Shown here in pieces: positions 32,859-41,331 of a stretch of 43,490 nt of DNA. Position numbers and translations under genes: made by a program. The notes beneath the pieces are model-generated. The model was not told where the DNA came from. It searched no databases and saw only the letters and a list, made by a program, of their open reading frames with translations. Positions within the stretch are counted from its first letter, which is position 1. Every line of letters starts with the position of its first letter. Origin of the DNA: Ruminococcaceae bacterium UBA7127 (GTDB taxonomy: Bacteria > Bacillota > Clostridia > Oscillospirales > Acutalibacteraceae); the NCBI GenBank assembly GCA_002493005.1, contig DKXL01000032.1:46733-90222 (forward strand), read 5' to 3'.

Positions 32859-32891
32859 AAAATAAGCTCTCCTTTGCGGAGAGCTTATTTT
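32859..32891 (-). terminator. Terminator/attenuator between gyrA and the lipoprotein gene
   Basis: AAAATAAGCTCTCC-N5-GGAGAGCTTATTTT is a perfect 14-bp stem. On the minus strand its 3' arm ends TTATTTT and runs straight into GGAGAAACAAATG, the ribosome site and start of the lipoprotein gene. The hairpin can therefore both stop gyrA transcripts and, if read through, sit immediately beside the translation start. Confidence 0.85.
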
Positions 32892-32920
32892 AATTATTAT
32901 TCTTCACTTATCGGTGTTTC

Positions 32921-35431
32921 CTATACCTCTGTATTTTCAGAAGTTTCTGCATTTTCTGCGTTTTCTTCATCTACACCGTTTTCGCTGTTTTCCGGTTCTT
33001 CTTCCTCATGAGGCGCACGGGCAACAGTAACAACCTTATCATCACCGCTAACCTTCATCAACGTTACACCCTTTGACGGACGTGAACATACCCTTATTGA
33101 TTCTGCCGCAATTCTGATGATAATACCGTCCTGAGAAATCATAATAATATCATCGTCAAGGTCAACTACCTTAATTGCCGCAACATCACCGTACTTTTCA
33201 ACATGATAATTGGTAAGGCCCTTACCGCCCCTGCTCTGAACTCTGTAATCATCAGGGCTTGAAAGTCTGCCATAGCCTGTTTCCGAAACAGTCAGCACAA
33301 GTCCGCCCTCACGCACAACACTCATACCGACAACACAGTCGTTCTCTTTTAGAGCAAGTGCCTTAACACCCCTTGCCTGTCTGCCCATTGGACGAACATC
33401 AGTTTCGTTAAAGCGAATTGCCATACCCTTTTTGGTTGCAATAATCACCTGACTGTTGCCGTCAGTCATTCTTACCCAGGCAAGCTCGTCACCCTCATTG
33501 AGTTCAAGTGCAATAAGACCGCCCTTACGTGATGTGTTATAAGCATTGAGTTCGATTCTCTTTATAATACCCTTTCTTGTTACCATAACAAGATACTTTT
33601 CTTCATCAAACTCAGGTACTCTTATCATTGAAGTTACCTTTTCATCAGGAGAAATCGGCAAAAGATTTGCAATGTTAATACCCTTTGCCTGACGGCTGCC
33701 CTCAGGAACCTCATAACATTTCAGTCTGTAAACTCTGCCCTTATCTGTAAAGAACAGAACATAATCGTGAGAATTAATGATGAACATTTCTGTTGCAACG
33801 TCTTCTTCACGACGTGACATTCCTGCAACGCCTCTGCCGCCTCTGCGCTGAATTTTATATGTATCAACGGCAAGTCGCTTTACATAGCCAAATTGTGTAA
33901 GAGTAAGTACACATTCCTCCTGAGGAATGAGATCCTCAATATCAACCTCACCGCTTATGGCACAAATTTCTGTACGGCGCGGATCAGCATACTTGTTGCG
34001 GATTGCAATAATTTCATTTTTAACTATTTCAAGCTGCTTTTCTTTGCTTCCGAGAATAATCATATATTCTTCTATCTTTGCGTGCAATGCAGCAATTTCG
34101 TCTTCAATCTTGTGGCGCTCCATATTTGTAAGCTGACCAAGCGTCATTCTTACAATAGCCTGCGCCTGAATTTCATCAAGCTCAAAGCGCTCCATCAATC
34201 TCTGCTTTGCAGTTGCAATATCCTTGCTGCTTCTGATAATGGCAATAACTTCGTCGATAAAGTCAATGGCAATTTTTAATCCCTCAAGGATATGAGCCCT
34301 GTCTTTTGCCTTTTTCAAATCAAACTCAGTGCGGCGGCGAATAATGTCGCTTTGGAAATCAACATAACATTCAAGCATTTCCTTAAGCGTCAGTATTTTA
34401 GGCTCTCCGTCAACTATTGAAAGCATAATTGCACCGAATGTGGTTTGAAGCTGAGTATATGAGAACAACTGATTCAAAACAATCTGAGGAGCAGCATCAC
34501 GTTTTATGTCAATCTCAATGTGCATTCCGTTACGGTCAGAGTGATCCTCAATATTTGAAATACCTTCTATTCGCTTATCCTTAACCAAATCTGCAATATT
34601 CTCAATAAGTCTTGCTTTGTTTACTTTATAAGGAAGCTCTGTAACAATTATCTTAAACCTGCCGTTTTTAGCTTCAACTATTTCTGTCCTTGCTCTGACA
34701 GTAATTTTGCCTTTACCTGTAGCATAAGCAGCTCTGATGCCGCTTCTGCCCATAATTATACCGCCTGTCGGAAAATCAGGGCCCGGCATACATTCCATAA
34801 GTTCAGGCAACTCAATATCGGGATTATCAATAAGTGCGCATACTGCATCTATTGTTTCACCAAGATTGTGAGGAGGAATCTCGGTAGCCATACCAACGGC
34901 AATACCGCTTGAACCGTTTACAAGCAAGTTAGGAAATCTGCTTGGAAGCACTGTCGGTTCTTTGAGTCTGTCATCATAGTTAGGAATGAAATCAACTGTA
35001 TTTTTTTCAATATCAGTGAGCATATCCATAGATATTTTGCTCATTCTTGCTTCTGTATAACGATAAGCAGCAGGCGGGTCGCCGTCAACCGAGCCAAAGT
35101 TTCCGTGACCGTCAACAAGCATATATCTGAGTGAAAAATCCTGAGCAAGTCGCACCAAAGCATCATATACTGACGCATCGCCGTGAGGGTGATACGCACC
35201 CAGCACAGAACCTACTGTGTCAGCACACTTATGATAAGGCTTCGATGGTTCAAGACCTCTTTCATACATCGTGTAAAGAATTCTTCTGTGAACAGGTTTA
35301 AGTCCATCTCTTACATCAGGCAATGCACGTGACACAATAACGCTCATTGAATAATCCAAAAAACTTTTGCGCATTTCCTTTTGAAGGTCAACATCTATTA
35401 TTTTTGCTTCCATTTGCTGTTCGTTATCCAT
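32921..35431 (-). CDS. gyrA: DNA gyrase subunit A
   Basis: An 836-residue protein: a breakage-reunion domain with catalytic Tyr125 (AAYRYTEARM) and a C-terminal beta-pinwheel carrying the GyrA box QRRGGRG, which marks gyrase rather than ParC. An acidic Glu/Asn-rich tail ends at TAG. The quinolone-resistance region reads HPHGDASVYD: Ala86 is at the position of E. coli Ser83, and Asp90 matches Asp87. The start is MDNEQQMEAK, with GAGGA 7-8 bases upstream; the earlier ATG lacks a site. A thioesterase gene lies 48 bp upstream, and gyrB is beyond it. Confidence 0.97.
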   Translation of the reverse strand: MDNEQQMEAKIIDVDLQKEMRKSFLDYSMSVIVSRALPDVRDGLKPVHRRILYTMYERGLEPSKPYHKCADTVGSVLGAYHPHGDASVYDALVRLAQDFSLRYMLVDGHGNFGSVDGDPPAAYRYTEARMSKISMDMLTDIEKNTVDFIPNYDDRLKEPTVLPSRFPNLLVNGSSGIAVGMATEIPPHNLGETIDAVCALIDNPDIELPELMECMPGPDFPTGGIIMGRSGIRAAYATGKGKITVRARTEIVEAKNGRFKIIVTELPYKVNKARLIENIADLVKDKRIEGISNIEDHSDRNGMHIEIDIKRDAAPQIVLNQLFSYTQLQTTFGAIMLSIVDGEPKILTLKEMLECYVDFQSDIIRRRTEFDLKKAKDRAHILEGLKIAIDFIDEVIAIIRSSKDIATAKQRLMERFELDEIQAQAIVRMTLGQLTNMERHKIEDEIAALHAKIEEYMIILGSKEKQLEIVKNEIIAIRNKYADPRRTEICAISGEVDIEDLIPQEECVLTLTQFGYVKRLAVDTYKIQRRGGRGVAGMSRREEDVATEMFIINSHDYVLFFTDKGRVYRLKCYEVPEGSRQAKGINIANLLPISPDEKVTSMIRVPEFDEEKYLVMVTRKGIIKRIELNAYNTSRKGGLIALELNEGDELAWVRMTDGNSQVIIATKKGMAIRFNETDVRPMGRQARGVKALALKENDCVVGMSVVREGGLVLTVSETGYGRLSSPDDYRVQSRGGKGLTNYHVEKYGDVAAIKVVDLDDDIIMISQDGIIIRIAAESIRVCSRPSKGVTLMKVSGDDKVVTVARAPHEEEEPENSENGVDEENAENAETSENTEV

Positions 35432-35479
35432 ATTATTTCCTCGCTTTTCACGCATATATCTTATATTTTTCTGCTATAT

Positions 35480-35911
35480 TCAATAGTGCTTCACTGCATG
35501 ATTTATTTTATCATACAAATCAGGCATACGTTTTTTTATGCTGCACGGACGAAATGTTTTTGCATCAACAAATCCATGCTCGATGCTGCCATAACCAAGC
35601 TCGGTTTCTGTACCGTCTTTTTCGATACACTTAACCGTATAAGTAAACACAATGCGTGCGGCGGTAATTGTCTGCACCCATGTTCTTATAATCAGTTCAT
35701 CCTCATAAAACGCAGGCTCACCAAAATGACACGAAAGATTTAAAAGCGGCGTCATAATTCCTCTGCTTTCCATCTCTGTGTAACTCATTCCAAACATCTT
35801 TATAAAATCATTTCTGGCAATTTCATACCAAATCGGATAATTTGAATGATGAACTATTCCCATTTTATCGGTTTCTGCATATCTTACTGTAACTTTTGTC
35901 CTTGAATGCAT
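35480..35911 (-). CDS. YbgC/4HBT-type acyl-CoA thioesterase
   Basis: A 143-residue hotdog-fold protein. The N-terminal signature YAETDKMGIVHHSNY contains the catalytic Asp of the 4-hydroxybenzoyl-CoA thioesterase/YbgC group. Probably cytoplasmic; it hydrolyses an acyl-CoA, substrate unknown. It sits between gyrB and gyrA, where many Firmicutes have the two gyrase genes adjacent, and is likely co-transcribed with gyrA. AGAGGGATAG precedes the ATG. The gap upstream holds two family B hairpin repeats. Confidence 0.9.
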   Translation of the reverse strand: MHSRTKVTVRYAETDKMGIVHHSNYPIWYEIARNDFIKMFGMSYTEMESRGIMTPLLNLSCHFGEPAFYEDELIIRTWVQTITAARIVFTYTVKCIEKDGTETELGYGSIEHGFVDAKTFRPCSIKKRMPDLYDKINHAVKHY

Positions 35912-35949
35912 ATCTCTATCCCTCTTTTAACTTTGGGTATTTTTTAGCT

Positions 35950-36095
35950 TTGGGCAGATAGGTTTAATATAAACTAAACCTTTTGTGCCCAACTGTTATG
36001 TTAATACAAATTTTTCACTTTCCATTTGTTTTCTTTTTGCTTTCTTTTTGCTTTTGGGAGGTAGATTTAATATAAATCAAACCTTTTATGATCAA
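35950..36095. repeat. Repeat family B, copies 1 and 2 (nested hairpins) in the gyrB-thioesterase gap
   Basis: Copy 1 (35950-35992) folds as TTGGGCA...TGCCCAA outside and AGGTTTA...TAAACCT inside. Copy 2 (36053-36095) keeps the inner arms in altered form (GATTTA...AAATC) and only a TTG...CAA remnant of the outer stem. The copies are spaced 103 bp. The rest of this 346-bp gap (35912-36257) is AT-rich, T-rich pyrimidine-tract sequence shared with the copies at 39345-39553. No gene is seen. Confidence 0.7.
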
Positions 36096-36257
36096 CTGTT
36101 ACGTCTTGCTGTTATATCACCATAATATTTTTTGGTAAATAAATTTTGCATAAAACAGAACCTTTGTGTCAAACTTATATTTTTGAACATTACTTCAATG
36201 AATAATTTAATACTATATTAAATTTTTAATATTTAAAAATTTAAAAAGTTAAAATAC

Positions 36258-38255
36258 TCAGACATCAAGGTTTTGAACATATTTTGCATTCTGCTCAATA
36301 AATTCTCTTCTTGGTTCAACCTTGTCGCCCATCAATATCGTAAAGGTTTCATCAGCAGCCTGAGCGTCACTTAGTTCAACCCTCAACATAAGTCTTGTTT
36401 CAGGATTCATTGTTGTTTCCCAAAGCTGTTCCGAGTCCATCTCACCAAGACCTTTATAACGCTGAATTTCTGTTTTGCCCTCAATCTGATCAAGTATCTG
36501 ATCTCTTTCAATATCTGAATAAGCGTATTTATGTTCCTTTCCCTTAGTAACTCTGTAAAGCGGCGGCTGAGCAATATAAACATGACCTTCTTCAATAAGC
36601 GGACGCATATATCTGAAGAAGAATGTCAGCAACAGCGTTCTGATGTGGGAACCGTCAACATCGGCATCCGCCATAATAATAACCTTATCATATCTAAGTT
36701 TTTCAAGGTCAAAATCGTCGCCTATTCCTGTTCCGAGTGCAGTAATTACCGGCATAAGCTTATCGTTGCCGTACACACGGTCAATTCTTGCCTTTTCAAC
36801 ATTGAGCATTTTACCCCAAAGAGGCAGAATTGCCTGAATTCTTCTGTCACGGCCGCCCTTTGCAGAGCCTCCCGCAGAGTCACCCTCGACGATAAATATT
36901 TCGGTTTCACTGCTGTCCTTTGACTGGCAATCTGCAAGTTTGCCCGGAAGCTGTGCCGATTCAAGTGCCGATTTTCTTCTAACACTTTCTCTTGCTTTTC
37001 TTGCAGCCTCTCTTGCTCTTGCCGATGCAAGTGCCTTTTCAAAAATCTGTTTTGAAACAGCAGGATTTTCTTCAAGATAGGTCATAAGCTTACTTCTCAG
37101 CAGCTTATCAACCATTGTTCTTACCTCTGTATTACCGAGCTTTGCCTTAGTTTGACCCTCAAACTGTGCTTCTTTAAGTTTAACGCTGATAATTGCAGTA
37201 AGACCTTCTCTTACATCCTCACCGCTTAAGTTTTTGTCATTTTCCTTAAGTTTTCCGAATTTTCGTGCATATTCATTCATAACATATGTAAGCGCACGCT
37301 TAAATCCTTCTTCGTGAGTACCGCCGTCGGTTGTGTGAATATTATTTGCAAACGTCAAAAGATTTTCGTTATAACTTTCGTTATACTGCATTGCAATCTC
37401 AACTGCAATAGTGTCTTCATCGTTTTTCGCCGCAAAATATATTACGTCGGGATGAATTACCTCCAGTGATCTCTTTTTGTGAATAAACTCAACAAAGCTC
37501 TTAATACCGCCGTCATATTTAAAATTATTTTTTATTATATTTTCGCTGTCGCGCTCATCTCTGAGTTCAATGTGAACACCTGCATTAAGAAAAGCCTGCT
37601 CGCGCAAACGTCTTTCCAAAACGCCGTATTCATAAACTGTTGTTTCTTTGAATACCTCGGGGTCAGCCTTAAACCTAACCTCTGTACCCTTAACATCTGA
37701 TTTGCCTATTTTTTTGAGAGGTTCAATAATTTTTCCTCTTTCATAACGCTGAAAATACACATCTTCACCGTCACACACCTTAACCTCAAGCCATTCTGAC
37801 AGCGCATTAACAACCGACGCACCAACGCCGTGCAAACCGCCTGATACCTTATATCCGCCGCCGCCAAACTTACCGCCGGCATGCAAAACCGTAAATACAA
37901 CAGTAACAGCAGGAAGTCCTGTTTTGCTGTTTACTCCAACAGGAATACCACGACCGTTGTCGGTTACTTTGATTATGTCGCCATCCTCAATAACAACATC
38001 AATCTTTGTACAATAGCCTGCAAGTGCTTCGTCTATTGAGTTGTCAACAATCTCGTATACCAGATGATGCAGACCTCTCGGACCTGTTGAACCGATATAC
38101 ATACCCGGACGCTTTCTTACTGCCTCAAGTCCCTCAAGAACCTGAATTTCATCAGCACCGTATTCCTGTTCAACCTTAGTCATCTCAATATTTTCTTCTT
38201 CTTCAATTATTACGTCGTTATTCTCCAAATTTTCAACATTTTCGATATTTTCCAA
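36258..38255 (-). CDS. gyrB: DNA gyrase subunit B
   Basis: A 665-residue protein: a GHKL ATPase domain (VDNSIDEALAG, DNGRGIP, GGLHGVG), a transducer, and a Toprim domain (EGDSAGGSAKGGRDRR, then ADADVDGSHIRTLLL), ending in the standard tail. It starts with TTG at 38255: GGAGG lies 8 bases upstream and no in-frame ATG is closer. This gives an acidic ~27-residue N-terminal extension rich in Glu, Asn and Ile ahead of the usual EYGADEIQVLEGLEAVRKRP. The length fits gyrase (ParE is similar, but the neighbours decide). Confidence 0.97.
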   Translation of the reverse strand: MENIENVENLENNDVIIEEEENIEMTKVEQEYGADEIQVLEGLEAVRKRPGMYIGSTGPRGLHHLVYEIVDNSIDEALAGYCTKIDVVIEDGDIIKVTDNGRGIPVGVNSKTGLPAVTVVFTVLHAGGKFGGGGYKVSGGLHGVGASVVNALSEWLEVKVCDGEDVYFQRYERGKIIEPLKKIGKSDVKGTEVRFKADPEVFKETTVYEYGVLERRLREQAFLNAGVHIELRDERDSENIIKNNFKYDGGIKSFVEFIHKKRSLEVIHPDVIYFAAKNDEDTIAVEIAMQYNESYNENLLTFANNIHTTDGGTHEEGFKRALTYVMNEYARKFGKLKENDKNLSGEDVREGLTAIISVKLKEAQFEGQTKAKLGNTEVRTMVDKLLRSKLMTYLEENPAVSKQIFEKALASARAREAARKARESVRRKSALESAQLPGKLADCQSKDSSETEIFIVEGDSAGGSAKGGRDRRIQAILPLWGKMLNVEKARIDRVYGNDKLMPVITALGTGIGDDFDLEKLRYDKVIIMADADVDGSHIRTLLLTFFFRYMRPLIEEGHVYIAQPPLYRVTKGKEHKYAYSDIERDQILDQIEGKTEIQRYKGLGEMDSEQLWETTMNPETRLMLRVELSDAQAADETFTILMGDKVEPRREFIEQNAKYVQNLDV

Positions 38256-38297
38256 AACACTTACCTCCGCTATTCAAATAAATAAATTCTTTCTTCT

Positions 38298-38600
38298 TTA
38301 TTTTTTATCTTTTTTATAACTTATAAAAAACGGGATAAAAACCAAAAAAGCAATTATTACTACAATATTTGTCACTGTCAAAGCCATAAAATTTATATTT
38401 GCAAAAATATTAAGTTCTAAAAGATTTACAGTAATTTCAAAAATAATCAACAATAAAAGTAATACCAATAATCCTTTTTTTGAAACCTTAAAATCTTTCT
38501 TGCAATTATAGCATTTATGCGATTTTTCATTTATCGTTTTTTTTACATCACCGTATCTGTAAATTGTATTACAGTGTGGACAAGTAGGCAGCTTAAACAT
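38298..38600 (-). CDS. Small zinc-ribbon membrane protein (CXXC-20-CXXC type)
   Basis: A 100-residue protein: CPHC...about 20 residues...CYNC at residues 7-35, then two membrane helices (~45-63 and ~70-92) and a basic tail. The spacing matches the family named cxxc_20_cxxc, whose function is unknown. AAGGGTG precedes the ATG, 9 bp after the stop of the neighbouring 238-residue zinc-ribbon protein, so they form an operon that runs on into gyrB (42-bp gap). Confidence 0.75.
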   Translation of the reverse strand: MFKLPTCPHCNTIYRYGDVKKTINEKSHKCYNCKKDFKVSKKGLLVLLLLLIIFEITVNLLELNIFANINFMALTVTNIVVIIAFLVFIPFFISYKKDKK

Positions 38601-38609
38601 AATTCACCC

Positions 38610-39326
38610 TTAAAACTTTCTGTTTGATGAATATCTGTTGCCGTTTTGCCGCCTTTGCTGCGTATTCTTATTATCAATGTCGTCACTCGGCATATAATGA
38701 TGACTTCTTCTTATTGTCTGCTCAGAATGAATTTTTTTAAGAGGAACATCTGTTGAAACGTGATTTTGTGAAACATCACTTTTTACAGAAACATAATTTT
38801 CCTCAGATATTTTGCCTGATTCAGACATAATATCATTGCCGATAAGTTTTTCTTTTGATTCATTGCGTTCAGCTTTAATTTTATTAAACACATCTGCGTT
38901 AATTTGAAAACCGCCTGTATCACTTGATATCGGTGAAAATGAATATGTATCACTTTCATCAAGCTCAGAAGTAATAAGATTATCTGAATATGCAATTCCC
39001 TCTTTTTTTGCTTCCATTGACTTTTTATATTTTTTCAATGGTTCAAAGAAAACAAATTTTGGTGTCAGCACTGCAAAAATAATTAACGGTATTGCAACCA
39101 GCAAGATTCCCAGCGGATTATTTAAAAGCCCTGCAAATATCCATCCTGCCATAATTCCAAGAGAAATCAATACGGCAACTGCAAATGCAAATATTACCTT
39201 TTTACTGACTACAACTTTGCTCTCCTTGTCACACCTTACGCACACATATTCGCCCTTTCGCCTGCTTGCGTATGAAGATACATATGAAATTCTTTTTCCA
39301 CAATAAGGACATTTCTTAATTTTCAT
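38610..39326 (-). CDS. Zinc-ribbon two-helix membrane protein with polar tail, unknown function
   Basis: A 238-residue protein: an N-terminal zinc ribbon (CPYC...CVRC, residues 6-32), two membrane helices (~45-66 and ~70-95) and a ~140-residue polar, low-complexity tail rich in Ser, Asp, Lys and Asn that ends in a basic NRYSSNRKF segment. It is probably cytoplasmic on both sides of a membrane hairpin. AAGGTGAG precedes the ATG. It lies between remB and gyrB, a slot often empty in Firmicutes. Three family B hairpins lie immediately upstream. I do not recognise a family. Confidence 0.7.
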   Translation of the reverse strand: MKIKKCPYCGKRISYVSSYASRRKGEYVCVRCDKESKVVVSKKVIFAFAVAVLISLGIMAGWIFAGLLNNPLGILLVAIPLIIFAVLTPKFVFFEPLKKYKKSMEAKKEGIAYSDNLITSELDESDTYSFSPISSDTGGFQINADVFNKIKAERNESKEKLIGNDIMSESGKISEENYVSVKSDVSQNHVSTDVPLKKIHSEQTIRRSHHYMPSDDIDNKNTQQRRQNGNRYSSNRKF

Positions 39327-39344
39327 TTTCTCACCTTTTTAGCT

Positions 39345-39553
39345 TTGGGTAGATAGGTTCATCTTAATTAAAACTTCTATGCCCAACTTTTATGTTTTTT
39401 AACTTTTGGGCAGATAAGTTTATCTTAATTAAAACTTCTATGCCCAACTTTTATTTTTATTTACCTTTTAAACTTTCCATTTCTTCTCTTTACGTTTTTT
39501 ATTTTTTAACTTTTGGCAGATAGATTCATCTAAGTTAAAACTTCTTTGCCCAG
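39345..39553. repeat. Repeat family B, copies 3-5 (nested hairpins)
   Basis: Copies at 39345-39386, 39406-39447 and 39513-39553. Copies 3 and 4 are near-identical (61 bp apart); copies 4 and 5 are about 107 bp apart and include the same T-rich tract seen after copy 1. Outer arms are TTGGG(C/T)A / TGCCCAA, with G-T wobble in copy 3; inner arms are AAGTTT / AAACTT in copy 4. Copy 3 ends 18 bp before the ATG of the zinc-ribbon gene at 39326, so the hairpins may be in its leader. With the family A copy at 39607-39675, these account for the 385-bp gap 39327-39711. Confidence 0.75.
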
Positions 39554-39606
39554 CTTTTATTTTAATCAAATTTTTTAACTTTCGATTTCTTCCCTTTAAT
39601 TTTTTA

Positions 39607-39675
39607 ACATTATAGGAAAATGCTCGAAAACGGTCGGGCACAAAAGTGTAGATACTATCAAGCTGTCTGCACGAC
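39607..39675 (+). repeat. Dispersed repeat family A, copy 4
   Basis: ACATTATAGGAAAATG, a GCTCGA...TCGGGC hairpin, then GTGTAGATACTATCAAGC and CTGCACGA. It is nearly identical to copy 1 and shares the ACATTATAGGAAA start with copy 2. It lies 37 bp past the remB stop, antisense to remB. After CTGCACGA it diverges, so the terminator-like 3' part is missing. Confidence 0.8.
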
Positions 39676-39711
39676 CAAAATTGATAATTGTAAATTGTAA
39701 ATTAAATTTGT

Positions 39712-40005
39712 CTACCCTAAAATTGATGCAACGTCGCGTTGTCTGATTGTTTGTTCAAATTTACTAATACGAGTCAAAAGAGTTTTTGTAGAAAGCTGGC
39801 TGATATAAACCGTAATTTTGTTATTTTTTTCACACACAACAAACGATTTTGGCAGTTCAAATGAAACATTCACAACTCTTTTATTTTTTTCTGCCATAGT
39901 CAGATAATCTCTCGTTTTTTTTGAAATCGTACATTCGTCAATATCAAAAATTCCTATTATATTATCTGTTGTAATTACAGTATCCTGACCAAGATGAAGA
40001 TACAT
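39712..40005 (-). CDS. remB: DUF370 / RemB-like extracellular matrix regulator (YaaB)
   Basis: A 97-residue DUF370-family protein in the slot immediately after recF, which is remB (yaaB) in Bacillus. RemA/RemB-type proteins are small DNA-binding or regulatory proteins linked to biofilm control. The core (MYLHLGQDTVITTDNIIGIF, DIDECTISKKTRDYL) fits; the C-terminus runs ~15 residues beyond the Bacillus protein and ends RQRDVASILG at TAG. The ATG overlaps the recF TGA by one base, and its ribosome site GAGGTGAG is in recF. The last ~28 bases resemble intergenic sequence at 10101-10128. Confidence 0.82.
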   Translation of the reverse strand: MYLHLGQDTVITTDNIIGIFDIDECTISKKTRDYLTMAEKNKRVVNVSFELPKSFVVCEKNNKITVYISQLSTKTLLTRISKFEQTIRQRDVASILG

Positions 40006-41126
40006 CAGCTCACCTCACCGTTCGACAAATAAAATACTTTGCCGTTTTTAAGCTGTTCTTTGTTTGATTTTTCACAGCAAGTAATAAATACCTGACAATC
40101 CAAAAGCTCATTGAGTAAAAAATCCTGACGCTTTGAATCAAGTTCAGACAAAACATCGTCAAGCAAAATTATCGGCTGCTCACCCATTCTCTCTTTGAGT
40201 ACAGAAGCTTCTGCAAGTTTAAGCGACAAAACTGCACTTCGTTGCTGTCCCTGTGAAGCAAAAGACTTTGCGTTTTTATCATTAATGATAATTTCAATAT
40301 CATCACGATGAGGACCGATATTTGTAAATCCTGTTTTTATATCTTCTTTTTTGTGTTTCTCAATACTGTTTTTTAATTTGTAATATATTTCATCAAGACT
40401 GTCATTTTGTGTAACATCACAGCTTGAAATATAAGCTATTTTCAATTTTTCACTGCTTTTTGAAATACCGTCATGATAAACAGCAGCTCTCTTTGACAAA
40501 AGATTAACATAATCAATTCTTTTTTTTATCAGCAGTGCACCGTTTTTTATCAGCGGTTCATCCCATATTTCCAGTGTTTCTTCAAGTGACGGCCGTCTTA
40601 AAATATCCTTTAACAATGAATTTCTTTGATTTAAAATTCTGTTGTATTTTGATAAAATAACAGCATTTTTCAGTTTTTCTCTGCAAATTGCACTGTCAAT
40701 AAATTTTCGTCTTTCAGACGGTCCTCTTTTTATTAAATTCAGATGTTCCGGCGAAAATACAACGGCGCAATATTTTTCGATAAGCGCTGCGGCCGACTTT
40801 TTTTCAACTCCGTTAATTTCCACCTGTTTTTTATTGCCCTTAAACAGAATCTTTGCAGTTTGTTCTCTTTCCTGTCCGAAAAATCTCATCTCAAGTTTTG
40901 CATAGTCACTGTTCCAATTAATAACCTCGCTGTCCTTTGATGACCTAAAGCTATGCCCGCCGCAGAAAAGCCAGATTGATTCAAGTAAATTGGTTTTTCC
41001 TTGGGCATTATCGCCGTAAATTATATTTACACCGTCACAAGGGGTTATTATATTATCCTTAAGATTTCTGTAATTTTCAAATTTAAGTGCAATTACTCTC
41101 ACTTTATCAATCCCAAAATCATTCAA
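40005..41126 (-). CDS. recF: DNA replication and repair protein RecF
   Basis: A 373-residue SMC-like ABC ATPase: Walker A GDNAQGKT (Lys44), a Q-loop region, the ABC signature region near SQGQQRSAVLSLKLAE, and Walker B PIILLDDVLSELD. It binds ssDNA-dsDNA junctions and, with RecO and RecR, loads RecA at gaps. It overlaps yaaA upstream by 8 bp and remB downstream by 1 bp. The ATG has no strong site, consistent with coupling; an internal GTG eight codons in (VRVIALKF) is the alternative start. Confidence 0.95.
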   Translation of the reverse strand: MNDFGIDKVRVIALKFENYRNLKDNIITPCDGVNIIYGDNAQGKTNLLESIWLFCGGHSFRSSKDSEVINWNSDYAKLEMRFFGQEREQTAKILFKGNKKQVEINGVEKKSAAALIEKYCAVVFSPEHLNLIKRGPSERRKFIDSAICREKLKNAVILSKYNRILNQRNSLLKDILRRPSLEETLEIWDEPLIKNGALLIKKRIDYVNLLSKRAAVYHDGISKSSEKLKIAYISSCDVTQNDSLDEIYYKLKNSIEKHKKEDIKTGFTNIGPHRDDIEIIINDKNAKSFASQGQQRSAVLSLKLAEASVLKERMGEQPIILLDDVLSELDSKRQDFLLNELLDCQVFITCCEKSNKEQLKNGKVFYLSNGEVS

Positions 41127-41331
41127 CAGTTAAGATTATATCTTCAAACACTGCAACATCTCCGCGGCGCATTTTTTTGCCTCTCATTGTGCATACTTCA
41201 TCATTTACTTTTACATCGCCGTTTTGTATTACAATTTTAGCCTGACCGCCTGTTTCAACTGCCCCGCCGAGCTTCAGCAAATCCTGAAGTCTTATAAATT
41301 CGCTGTCTATTTTTATTTTCTCAGTTCTCAT
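41119..41331 (-). CDS. yaaA: S4-domain RNA-binding protein YaaA
   Basis: A 70-residue S4-like RNA-binding domain (IRLQDLLKLGGAVETGGQAK, then VIQNGDVKVNDEVCTMRGKKMRRGD), the usual gene between dnaN and recF in Firmicutes. It is thought to bind RNA (ribosome-associated); its exact role is uncertain. It overlaps dnaN by 11 bp and recF by 8 bp, so it is translationally coupled in the block. Confidence 0.92.
   Translation of the reverse strand: MRTEKIKIDSEFIRLQDLLKLGGAVETGGQAKIVIQNGDVKVNDEVCTMRGKKMRRGDVAVFEDIILTVE

Noticed and set aside
39345..39553. Tandem hairpins considered as a CRISPR array or tRNA-like genes.
   Set aside because: Spacings vary (61 and 107 bp), intervening sequence is shared between copies, and the folds have no cloverleaf or anticodon arm.
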